Positions 36,647 through 45,119 of a stretch of DNA of 64,000 bases are shown here, one piece after another. The DNA comes from Myxococcales bacterium. Lineage in GTDB: Bacteria > Myxococcota_C > UBA6777. The stretch's first letter is position 1. Each line of letters starts with the position of its first letter. The notes beneath the pieces are model-generated. The model was not told the DNA's origin and searched no databases. It saw only the letters and a list, made by a program, of their open reading frames with translations. The DNA lies in contig JACKEL010000001.1 of the NCBI GenBank assembly GCA_020632975.1, positions 1 through 64,000 on the forward strand, written 5' to 3'. A program made the position numbers and the translations under genes.

Positions 36647-37057
36647 ATGAAACGACCGACCCAACGCAACTTCCGCGACTCTTGTGGCCTCCTCTTGTTC
36701 TGCACCCTTTTCGCATCTTCCGCATGTACTCCCAGCGGACTCGAACCCAAGCTCTCTGTCATCCAAGCGGAGATCTTCACCAAACACAGTTGCACCCTTT
36801 CCAGTTGCCATGGTGCAGGCGCAGCGGGCGGACTCAACTTGGCAGACAATCCCTATGATGCCCTCGTCAACAAAGACAGCGCCACAGAAACCAGCAAAAA
36901 ACGCGTCGTTCCCAACAAACCCGACGAAAGTGTCTTCTACCAAGTCCTCCTTGGTAGCGTGGGAAGTATCCGACAAATGCCTGTCGGAAGTACCCTTCCC
37001 ACCGAAAAGATCGAACTCGTCAAACAATGGATCGAGATGGGAGCCCCCAACAATTAA
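36647..37057 (+). CDS. Lipoprotein with CX4CH cytochrome-like motif
   Basis: A 136-residue lipoprotein (…FASSACTPSG). The mature domain contains IFTKHSCTLSSCHGAGAAGGLNL, ending in the SCHG of a c-type heme site but with four residues, not two, between the cysteines (CX4CH), followed by Met residues (RQMPVG) and LVKQWIEMGAP. This layout is that of the small cytochrome-like domains found in Planctomycete and myxobacterial surface proteins. It could be an electron donor for the copper monooxygenase two genes upstream. GAGG precedes the ATG at 36647, while the in-frame ATG at 36617 is an alternative. Confidence 0.75.
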   Translation: MKRPTQRNFRDSCGLLLFCTLFASSACTPSGLEPKLSVIQAEIFTKHSCTLSSCHGAGAAGGLNLADNPYDALVNKDSATETSKKRVVPNKPDESVFYQVLLGSVGSIRQMPVGSTLPTEKIELVKQWIEMGAPNN

Positions 37058-37070
37058 CCCACAAACCCAC

Positions 37071-37688
37071 ATGATGAAGATGAACACAAAATCCCCCACA
37101 CCCCTCACATTCTTCTTACATAGCGTCTTTCTCGGATGCGCGCTGTTTTTGTGTTCGCTCACACTCCCCGCTTGTCCTTCCCCTTCACAAGGTGACGCTT
37201 CCCCCCAAGAAAGCGGCTCCCTCGATCACGCTCCCCTCATCGACGCCAAAGCATGGACCCTCACGCCAACTTCTGAAGACCCCTATACATCGAGGCGTCC
37301 AGACAAAGCCACCTGCCCCCCAGAAGTTGGATATGGCTTCGAACTCTTCAACGAAGAACCCAGTTTTCAAGTCATCACAGGCGAGTGCAACTACATCACC
37401 GTACAACAAACCCTACGACGCTCGCTTCGCAAAGATGACCAACTCCATCTTCGACTCTGGTACTTCTCCCTCTCTTCCTTCGATGCAACCGAGGCTTTCG
37501 CCTCGATCCGCATCGGCGAACATGAGATATGGTCCAAGACCCTACCCCTCCCCGCACGAAGCAACCTCGAATACCCAACCCTCCCCATCCCCCAAGATAT
37601 CCCCGCATCAACCCAGATCTTCTTTCACGTCGACAACCACGGCGCCAATTCTTGGCACCTCCTCGAACTTTCGATATCCCGCCCATAA
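37071..37688 (+). CDS. Lipoprotein of unknown function
   Basis: A 205-residue lipoprotein (…FLCSLTLPAC). The mature region is beta-rich, with a Cys pair (TCPPEVGYGFELF and GECNYITV), and ends STQIFFHVDNHGANSWHLLELSI, reminiscent of a jelly-roll or discoidin-like binding domain, but I recognise no family. It is the last gene of the copper-monooxygenase operon, 13 bp after the preceding gene. Three in-frame ATGs (37071, 37074, 37080) compete and none has a strong ribosome-binding site. The hairpin-repeat array begins right after its stop. Confidence 0.65.
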   Translation: MMKMNTKSPTPLTFFLHSVFLGCALFLCSLTLPACPSPSQGDASPQESGSLDHAPLIDAKAWTLTPTSEDPYTSRRPDKATCPPEVGYGFELFNEEPSFQVITGECNYITVQQTLRRSLRKDDQLHLRLWYFSLSSFDATEAFASIRIGEHEIWSKTLPLPARSNLEYPTLPIPQDIPASTQIFFHVDNHGANSWHLLELSISRP

Positions 37689-37689
37689 T

Positions 37690-38012
37690 CCGGACGGCCA
37701 CGATATCCAATCATCGGGCGGCCATGGTATCCAATCATCGGGCGGCCACAGTGGGCCGCCCCTGGCCCCATCATTCATCATATATTTCGGGCGGCCACGA
37801 TATCCAACGATTGGATGGCCATGATATCCGACGATTGGCCCCATCATTGGATGGCCCCATCATTGGATGGCCATGATATCCAACGGGCGGCCCTCTGTGG
37901 CCGCCCCAAACCACATCATTGGATGGCCACGATATCCGACGGCCGCCCCTGGCCCCATCATTCATCATATATTTCGGGCGGCCCTCTGTGGCCACCCCTG
38001 GCCCCATCATCC
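37690..38012. repeat. Hairpin-repeat array 1
   Basis: A 323-bp mosaic of short repeats. Three hairpins have arms GGGCGGCC/GGCCGCCC: 37740-37761 (loop ACAGTG), 37885-37906 (loop CTCTGT) and 37976-37997 (loop CTCTGT, one arm mismatch). The motif GGCCAYGRTATCC recurs six times (near 37697, 37721, 37793, 37818, 37869 and 37925). A 43-bp segment is perfectly repeated at 37754-37796 and 37941-37983. All reading frames through it are low-complexity artefacts. Confidence 0.85.
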
Positions 38013-38117
38013 TCCCATCTTGCCTCTTGCTCTCATTTCATCATTTGATTAATCTAACACCCTTAACTCACATACTTTTTTGTGCATCCTCGATTCATCT
38101 TGACAAGGGAGGGACCT

Positions 38118-40145
38118 ATGCCCACCACGACGCGCACCAACCCGCAGCGAACGAATCCTTTGCCCCCTCCTGCAACTTCCGCGACTTCCGCAGCCTCCGC
38201 GACTTCCGCTACCACGTCTGTGGATCGTTCCACAGCGAACCGCTTTGAAGGCTCATCTGCGTCGTCTTCTCGTGGAGCAAGCGGTGCAGGGCAAGCGCCA
38301 GCAACGCCAGCCGAACGTTATATGCAGCCCTTGGATCATGGATTTTGGACAGAGACCAACGAAGCGGGTGGTTTGTCAGAGGTCAGGGGGTACATCGACT
38401 TTGCGGTCCAAAACTACGAGTACCACAAGAAGATGGCGGTCGAGGTACAAGTTGAGCGGGAAGATGGAAGTGTGGAGCGTTACCTGCATCGTCCGCGCTA
38501 CAAAGGCAAGTTGCCTGATGGAAGGGAAAAATGGGGCGTTGAACCACTATCGATCTTTCCAGAGGTTCTAGGGAAGGCGCCGATCAAAGAGGTACGTTTT
38601 TCTTACAAAGTCCAAGCGGATGTGGATCATGACGGACAGAGGGATCTTTGTGTCTCACATCAGTTTTACAAGATCGCCGATGCATCGACGTTATCATCGC
38701 CCCAAAGCAACTTGGGGAGCCCAACAGCCCTCCAGAAAAACCCCGAAGCTTTCGCTCCTCCCGCCGATCCTGCACGCGTTCGAGATGCAAGTGCATCACT
38801 CAAAGACACAGTCCCTCCCGTGGAAGTGTACTTTGCGCCTTACGATCACCCAGAACGAGCGTTGTTGGCGGAGATGGACAAGGTCATCCAAGCCCAACGA
38901 AACGATCCACAAGGCACCCATAGCATCCATGCATCGGTCTTTAACATCAACGATCGTGAGATCGCGGACAAGCTGATCGAAGCGCACCAAGCAGGCGTCG
39001 ATGTAAAGTTGCTCACAGCAGCCCACCAGATGGACCCCAACAAAACATACCAAACCGAGTACAAACGTCTCCAAGCAGCGGGCGTTCCAGTCGTTGGTGT
39101 GGTGCGCGACGAGATGTTTGGCTCCAACCACACAAAGTTCGCGATCTTCGATGGGCACACTGTGTCGATGGGTTCTTACAATTGGGAAAGCCGCTCCAAC
39201 GACGAAAACAACGAAAATATGATGGTGTTGCGCTCTCCAGAGATCGCGACGCTCTATGAAGATATGTTTCGCGGCGTGGCAGGAGAGGTCCAAGTGGACC
39301 GTCCCATCGACTTAAACAACAAGGTCAATGTGCTCTACTCGCAACAACACGATGTCCCCAAGGCGATTTACGAAGAACTCGAAAAAGCCAAAGAAAGCAT
39401 CACAGTGTCGATGTTTACGCTGCGCAGTCTGCGTTTTGAGGATGGTGGTCAACAAAAAGACATCCTTGATGCTCTCGTTCGTGCCCAAGAGCGCGGCGTA
39501 AAGGTCACGGTATTGCTTGAGAAAAACATCGCAGACGCGGGAGAGTATTACGGTCGCCTCACAGAAAACGACCTTACAGACGAGATGTTGGCCGAACATG
39601 GTATCGAAACCGTCAAGATCAAGACCAATTACAACAACAACCCTTATGCAGCGATGCACCATAAGTTCGCAGTCATCGACGGAAACACGACCCTGACAGG
39701 TGCTTACAATTGGTACTCTGGTAGCCAAGTCTCAGACGACGACTTGATCATGGTACGAGATAAAAGCATCGCCAATCGCTATCTTGGGGAAGTCACAAAC
39801 CTCCGTCGCCACTACGATCCAGACTTTGATCCACAAAGCGTCCCCCAAACCTCGGTGGCCTTTTCAGTCAACCATCCCAACACGCGCCCAGGAGACCAAG
39901 TCTATCTCGTTGGAAATATTCCAGAACTCGGCTCATGGGATATGGACAAAGCTTTGCGATTCAACGCGGATGACTGGCCTGATTGGAAGCTGGATGTGGA
40001 TATCCCCGCGGGTACGCACTTTGAATACAAGTTCGTGGTAAAGAATCCTTGGAGCGGGCGGATCTGGGAAGCAGGTGCAAACCGCGAACACACCGCCGAT
40101 CCCAACCAAGAAACCGATCCCCTGTTCGAGCATTTCCGCGGCTAA
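38118..40145 (+). CDS. Phospholipase D-like protein with CBM21-like and CBM20 modules
   Basis: A 675-residue protein. After a Ser/Thr/Ala-rich disordered N-terminus (~1-65), residues ~80-200 resemble a CBM21 starch/glycogen-binding module (GYIDFAVQNYEYHKKMAVEV…FSYKVQADVDHDGQRD). Then come two PLD repeats: H338-x-K340-x4-D345 (NHTKFAIFDG) and H514-x-K516-x4-D521 (MHHKFAVIDG), the catalytic pair that hydrolyses or transfers phosphodiesters. Residues ~580-670 are a textbook CBM20 (LVGNIPELGSWDMDKAL, PAGTHFEYKFVVKNP). No signal peptide is visible. AAGGGAGGG precedes the ATG. The substrate may be a phospholipid or a polysaccharide-linked phosphodiester, which is inference. Confidence 0.85.
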   Translation: MPTTTRTNPQRTNPLPPPATSATSAASATSATTSVDRSTANRFEGSSASSSRGASGAGQAPATPAERYMQPLDHGFWTETNEAGGLSEVRGYIDFAVQNYEYHKKMAVEVQVEREDGSVERYLHRPRYKGKLPDGREKWGVEPLSIFPEVLGKAPIKEVRFSYKVQADVDHDGQRDLCVSHQFYKIADASTLSSPQSNLGSPTALQKNPEAFAPPADPARVRDASASLKDTVPPVEVYFAPYDHPERALLAEMDKVIQAQRNDPQGTHSIHASVFNINDREIADKLIEAHQAGVDVKLLTAAHQMDPNKTYQTEYKRLQAAGVPVVGVVRDEMFGSNHTKFAIFDGHTVSMGSYNWESRSNDENNENMMVLRSPEIATLYEDMFRGVAGEVQVDRPIDLNNKVNVLYSQQHDVPKAIYEELEKAKESITVSMFTLRSLRFEDGGQQKDILDALVRAQERGVKVTVLLEKNIADAGEYYGRLTENDLTDEMLAEHGIETVKIKTNYNNNPYAAMHHKFAVIDGNTTLTGAYNWYSGSQVSDDDLIMVRDKSIANRYLGEVTNLRRHYDPDFDPQSVPQTSVAFSVNHPNTRPGDQVYLVGNIPELGSWDMDKALRFNADDWPDWKLDVDIPAGTHFEYKFVVKNPWSGRIWEAGANREHTADPNQETDPLFEHFRG

Positions 40146-40214
40146 TCCCCCAACCCCTCAAAACACCGAGGCTTGTCCTTCACACAAGCTCCACGGCTCC
40201 GCCACCCCCGCCCT

Positions 40215-42680
40215 TTATGTACAAAGTCCAGCCACACACAAACCTAGCCCACCAGAGCATTTTTTTCCGCAACTACCGCAGTGATCAGCATTTGTCGCAG
40301 TGTTGACACACTGCCCTCCACACAACGTAGGACGAAGCAAGGGGCAACAGTTCCCCAAGGTGCAAAGTTGGTCGCTTGCGCACTTCTTCCCGCACCCACC
40401 ACAGTTGTTTTTGTCGAGTAACGTATCCACGCATCTTCCCGAACAATCCGTCTGTGTAACGAGCAAACAGACGCAATTCCCCAAGGTACAAAGGTCTTGG
40501 CACACACGACCGCAGGAACCGCAGTTGTTTTTGTCGCTGAGTTTGTTGGTACAGACGCCTCCACAAGCATCAGGAGTGAGGACAGGGCAGGTACAACCGC
40601 CGTTTCGACAAACGTATGTGGCTCCGCATGCCGCCCCACAAGCACCACAGTTGGAGAGATCGGTCTGGAGATTTGTGCACTTGCCTGCGCAGTCTTGTTC
40701 ACCATTGGGACATCCGCACACACCGTTACGGCAAGCTTGATCTGTACGACAAGCATTCCCACAGGTCCCGCAATGATTTTTGTCGCTCTGGGTATTTACG
40801 CACGTCCCACCGCAACGAACGCCCCCCAAAGGACAACCACAAATCCCCGCTTGGCAAGTATCCAAGGCACCGCACTTTTTGCCACACGCACCACAGTTGT
40901 CTTTGTCACTGAGGATGTCTTGGCAACCCGCGCCGCAATCGAGCTTACCAGAAGTACACTCGCACTTCCCTGCGACACAAGCGGGCTTTTCTGTTGGGCA
41001 AGCGCTATCACAAGCACCACAATGGGCCACGTCCGTTTGGATATCGACGCATCGCTTGACGCTTGCGCAATAAGTCTTTCCGCTTGGACAAACACAAGTT
41101 CCCTGATCGCAGAACTGTCCTCCTTCACATGCAGTACCGCATGCACCGCAGTGTTTGTTATCTTTCTGGATATCGACACAATCACCACCGCAATAAGTAC
41201 CGCTGTTCGGGCATACACACTTGCTATTTTCACAAAGCGACCCTGACGAACAAGCGTTGTCGCAAGTCCCACAGTGAGACGTATTGGTCTTGACCTCGAC
41301 ACAAACACCGCTACAACGGACCCATCCTATAGCGCAGTCGCAAACGCCATCTTTGCAAAGCTCGCCGCTACCGCACGCTTTGTTGCAGGCCCCACAGTGC
41401 GCGGTGTCCAGTTTAGGGTCCACACAGTCCTCTCCACACAAAAAGAGGCCATCCTTGCAAACACACGCCCCTGCTCGACAGAGCTTGTTCTCTGGGCAGC
41501 TTTTTCCACAACTACCGCAGTGTTGCTCACTGCTTTGCAGATCCACACAGCTTCCATTGCAAGATGATGTCCCCTCCCCACAAGAGGCCACACAGTTTCC
41601 GCCTTGGCAACTTTCGTTTGCAGCACAAGAGGTTGCACAATCTCCGCAGTGCTGCGGGTTGTTTTGAAGGTCAACGCATAAACTCCCACACAACACACGA
41701 TCCCCGAGACAACGACACTTGCTTGGACAAATCCCCCCCGAACAACTCGGATCTTCGGAGGCGCACTCTTGACCCTCTCCACAAAAGTTTCCACAAGAAC
41801 CGCAGTATGTATTGCTCCAAGCCGACAAGCATTTCCCGCCACAAACGACTTTGGATGGACAGTCACAATCTTCGTCTGTCTTGCCATCGCAGTCGTCATC
41901 TTGCCCATTGCAAGCCTCGTTTGCAGCAGGCAAAACATCGCCTTCACAGCTCACAGACCAACGACTGTTTTCCAAACATCGCTGTGTGCCTTTTCGACAA
42001 TTCCCTGTGCCCGCAAACCGCGGATCTCCCGAATAACAAGCACGAACATCTCCAGGTGCACACTCGCAAGCACCTTCAAGCAAATTATCGATCTTCCCAT
42101 CACAGTCGGTATCTAGGCCATCACAACGCTCTGGTGCGGGCAAGACTTGGCCACGACAAGGCCCCCAACGATTTGCGCCCCCTTCTGCGATTTCGCAGAT
42201 CTGCACACCTCTTCGACACGTCCCCGCGGGTTCAGTTCGACCGTCGAGCAAAGGCCCCGCATAACACGGACGTTGGGCCCCCAAGGCCAAGCAGGTACAG
42301 ACACCTTCGCCGAGGTTATCGATCTGACCATCGCAATCGTTATCCAAAAGGTCGCATATCTCGGGAATGGGGGTCACTTCTCCCTTACAAACAGACCAAC
42401 GCCCCGACACATCGCAAAAGCGCTCTCCCACCTGACAAGGAGGAAACAACGTCGTTTGGTCCACACTGCTGCACGTCTCGACTGTCCCTGGTATGCACTC
42501 TTGGGTCTCACAAGTCTTGACGGTCGCGTTGGGCATCAACACGCAAAACACCGCAGGTGCGCTGTTTTTGCAATCATCTGCAACTTCACAAGCCCGTTTT
42601 GCTTTGGGGATACAACTCCACCCCAACCAAGGTAGACACAACAAGAAACACAAGAGCCACCGAAACATCAGGCTTTCCAT
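40215..42680 (-). CDS. Large Cys-rich lipoprotein with MopE-like repeats
   Basis: An 821-residue lipoprotein (…LCLPWLGWSC). Residues ~90-260 hold three MopE-like units with Asp-rich loops (CDLLDNDCDGQIDN, CDGLDTDCDGKIDN, CNGQDDDCDGKTDE), which in related proteins bind Ca or metal. Residues ~265-820 are about eleven CGxCGxxC…CVDxxxDxxHCG units like those of the two lipoproteins at 20.7-26.9 kb, but without the beta-propeller. It is a rod-like, disulfide-locked surface protein. AGAGGAG lies upstream of the ATG at 42680. Confidence 0.85.
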   Translation of the reverse strand: MESLMFRWLLCFLLCLPWLGWSCIPKAKRACEVADDCKNSAPAVFCVLMPNATVKTCETQECIPGTVETCSSVDQTTLFPPCQVGERFCDVSGRWSVCKGEVTPIPEICDLLDNDCDGQIDNLGEGVCTCLALGAQRPCYAGPLLDGRTEPAGTCRRGVQICEIAEGGANRWGPCRGQVLPAPERCDGLDTDCDGKIDNLLEGACECAPGDVRACYSGDPRFAGTGNCRKGTQRCLENSRWSVSCEGDVLPAANEACNGQDDDCDGKTDEDCDCPSKVVCGGKCLSAWSNTYCGSCGNFCGEGQECASEDPSCSGGICPSKCRCLGDRVLCGSLCVDLQNNPQHCGDCATSCAANESCQGGNCVASCGEGTSSCNGSCVDLQSSEQHCGSCGKSCPENKLCRAGACVCKDGLFLCGEDCVDPKLDTAHCGACNKACGSGELCKDGVCDCAIGWVRCSGVCVEVKTNTSHCGTCDNACSSGSLCENSKCVCPNSGTYCGGDCVDIQKDNKHCGACGTACEGGQFCDQGTCVCPSGKTYCASVKRCVDIQTDVAHCGACDSACPTEKPACVAGKCECTSGKLDCGAGCQDILSDKDNCGACGKKCGALDTCQAGICGCPLGGVRCGGTCVNTQSDKNHCGTCGNACRTDQACRNGVCGCPNGEQDCAGKCTNLQTDLSNCGACGAACGATYVCRNGGCTCPVLTPDACGGVCTNKLSDKNNCGSCGRVCQDLCTLGNCVCLLVTQTDCSGRCVDTLLDKNNCGGCGKKCASDQLCTLGNCCPLLRPTLCGGQCVNTATNADHCGSCGKKCSGGLGLCVAGLCT

Positions 42681-43032
42681 CCAAGGCACTCCTCTGTACA
42701 CAACTTATGCGCTTTCCACTATGCCTTCTTTCCATGTATATACAAATACCTTGTAATTTACTATGTTTTACACTTGCACTTGCAAAATGCTTCCACAAAA
42801 GAAAAAGAGCTTTCATTCTATAAACTTACTGTCGAAAAGTTTTCTTATGTTCTCAGGATATTTGGTCTTCCCCTTGGGGGAGTGGCATTGAAAAGCCTTC
42901 ACAAACGCAATCAAAAAGACCATACTCCGCCCCTACAAGATCGCGCAGCCAAAGCGATCTCCCTGACCCCACAAAAGCGATGATCGCTGCGAGAGATTCA
43001 AGCGCGATCCCCTAGAAAGACGAGAAAAGAAG
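42681..43032. other. Divergent intergenic region with GATCGC inverted repeats
   Basis: This 352-bp gap lies between the leftward Cys-rich lipoprotein and the rightward radical SAM gene. It is AT-rich on the left. Near the right end are GATCGC-N9-GCGATC (42939-42959) and AGCGAT-G-ATCGCT (42976-42988), possible operators for the radical SAM gene. No coding frame was supported. Confidence 0.4.
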
Positions 43033-45072
43033 ATGGTGACTACAGCCAGAACACGGTCTCTTATGGACTGGCTCCCCACGACCCAAAAAGAAGCCCAACT
43101 GCGCGGCTGGGATGAACTTGATGTGATCTTGGTCTCAGGCGACGCTTACGTTGATCACCCAGCCTTTGGGACGGCTGTGATCGGCCGTATCATCGAAAGC
43201 ACGGGCCTTCGCATCGCCCTCGTTTGCCAACCCAACTGGCAAGACGACCTTCGAGACTTCAAAAAGTTCGGGAAACCTCGTCTTTTCTTTGGTGTGACTG
43301 CTGGTTGTATGGACTCGATGGTCAACAAGTACACCGCAGGAAAACGCCTTCGCTCCAACGATGCTTATACGCCCAACGGTGAGGCGGGCTTTCGCCCAGA
43401 CTACGCAACCGTCTCCTATACACGCATCCTCAAACAGCTCTACCCTAATGTCCCCGTTGTCATCGGCGGAATCGAAGCTTCACTGCGCCGCGTTACTCAT
43501 TACGATTACTGGTCAGATCAACTCAAGCCCTCGATCCTTTCGGAGAGTGGGGCCGATCTGCTTGTGTATGGCATGGGCGAACAACCCTTGCGCGAGTTGG
43601 TGCGCCTGCTCGAAAAAGGCGTGCCTTTCGAAAGCCTCAAGACCATCCCACAGACGGGCTTTTTGCAACCGCGCGACCAAGCTTTGCCCAAGCACAAACA
43701 GTGGCAAAGCCTTGCTTTGGCAAGCCACGAAGACTGTCTCAACAACAAGAAAGTTTATGCGCGCAACTTCAAGTTCATTGAGCAAGAGTCCAACAAACAG
43801 TTTGCGCGTCGTTTGAGCCAAGACATCGGGGAACAAACGCTCGTCATCAACCCCCCCTACCAAACCATGAACGAGCAAGAGATCGACGCATCGTTTGATC
43901 TGCCTTATACGCGCTTGCCGCACCCCAAATACAGCAAACGCGGTCCCATCCCAGCTTACGAGATGATCAAGTTCTCCATCAACATGCACCGCGGTTGTTT
44001 TGGGGGTTGTAGCTTTTGTACGATCTCTGCCCACCAAGGAAAGATGATCGCCAGTCGCTCCAAAGAGTCGATTATGCGGGAAGTTGAGACCGTCACCCAG
44101 ATGGATGACTTTCGCGGATACATTAGCGATATCGGCGGTCCTTCGGCCAATATGTACAAGATGAAAGGAAAGGTCCAAGAGATCTGCGATCGTTGCGTAA
44201 GCCCCTCGTGTATCTTTCCTGTGGTCTGTCACAACCTCGACACCAACCACAAACCCATGTTGGAGATCTACCAAGAAGTCTCCGAACATCCGCAGGTCAA
44301 AAAGGCCATCGTTTCGAGCGGTATCCGTTACGACCTCTTTGTGGACAAAGAACCCGAAGAAGACAAGCAAAACGGCTATTCTGCTTACCTAGAACAGCTC
44401 GTTACGCACCATGTCTCTGGGCGTTTGAAGGTTGCTCCAGAACATACATCAGACGATGTCTTAAAAATGATGAGAAAACCTTCCTTCAAACTCTTCTACA
44501 AGTTCAAAGAAAAGTTTGATGCGATCTGTGAAAAGGCAGCGATCAAGCAACAGTTGATCCCCTACTTTATCTCCAGCCACCCAGGTTGCGACGCAAAAGA
44601 CATGGCGCACCTCGCTGCAGAGACCAAAGATCTGGGATTCCAATTGGAACAAGTGCAGGACTTTACCCCAACGCCCATGACGGTCGCGACAGTCATCTAC
44701 TATTCGGGTTACCATCCCTACACCCTCAAAGAGATCGACACAGCACGCACCCAACAACAAAAGACACTTCAGCGCCGCTTCTTCTTTTGGTACCAAAAAG
44801 AAAACCAAGCTTGGATTCGCCAGACACTCCAAGAGATGAAGATGGAAAAACTCGCGAAAAAGCTCCTAGGCGACGAAGATACCGAAGCCCCCCATGCTTC
44901 GCGCGGCGTCCCTTATCGTGCCCCTCACCCCAAAGCCAAGACTCAACATCGAAAAAAACGCGATGCTGCCGTGCAAAAAGCAACCCGCACGACCTCTCAT
45001 CCTTCCACAAACAAGCCCGCACATACCTCGCGTCCCAACACGCAGAAACCCCGTTCCTCTCGAAGCAAATAA
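43033..45072 (+). CDS. ygiQ: YgiQ-family radical SAM protein
   Basis: A 679-residue radical SAM protein of the YgiQ/UPF0313 family. The N-terminal cobalamin-like domain (DVILVSGDAYVDHPAFG, VVIGGIEASLRR) is followed by the [4Fe-4S] motif HRGCFGGCSFCTISAHQG (CX3CX2C) and SGIRYDLFVD, GRLKVAPEHTSD and the YFISSHPGC block typical of this family. The last ~60 residues are a basic, Ser/Thr/Lys-rich tail. Members are widespread but their reaction is not established. The protein is cytoplasmic. Confidence 0.93.
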   Translation: MVTTARTRSLMDWLPTTQKEAQLRGWDELDVILVSGDAYVDHPAFGTAVIGRIIESTGLRIALVCQPNWQDDLRDFKKFGKPRLFFGVTAGCMDSMVNKYTAGKRLRSNDAYTPNGEAGFRPDYATVSYTRILKQLYPNVPVVIGGIEASLRRVTHYDYWSDQLKPSILSESGADLLVYGMGEQPLRELVRLLEKGVPFESLKTIPQTGFLQPRDQALPKHKQWQSLALASHEDCLNNKKVYARNFKFIEQESNKQFARRLSQDIGEQTLVINPPYQTMNEQEIDASFDLPYTRLPHPKYSKRGPIPAYEMIKFSINMHRGCFGGCSFCTISAHQGKMIASRSKESIMREVETVTQMDDFRGYISDIGGPSANMYKMKGKVQEICDRCVSPSCIFPVVCHNLDTNHKPMLEIYQEVSEHPQVKKAIVSSGIRYDLFVDKEPEEDKQNGYSAYLEQLVTHHVSGRLKVAPEHTSDDVLKMMRKPSFKLFYKFKEKFDAICEKAAIKQQLIPYFISSHPGCDAKDMAHLAAETKDLGFQLEQVQDFTPTPMTVATVIYYSGYHPYTLKEIDTARTQQQKTLQRRFFFWYQKENQAWIRQTLQEMKMEKLAKKLLGDEDTEAPHASRGVPYRAPHPKAKTQHRKKRDAAVQKATRTTSHPSTNKPAHTSRPNTQKPRSSRSK

Positions 45073-45119
45073 CAAAGAGAAGCGGCCCCCCAAACACAAA
45101 GCTCCCTATGATACAGTGC

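Noticed and set aside
37192..38052. Frames with repeated GHDI/GRPRYP-type residues in hairpin array 1
   Set aside because: They are by-products of the tandem nucleotide repeats, with no start context or conserved fold.
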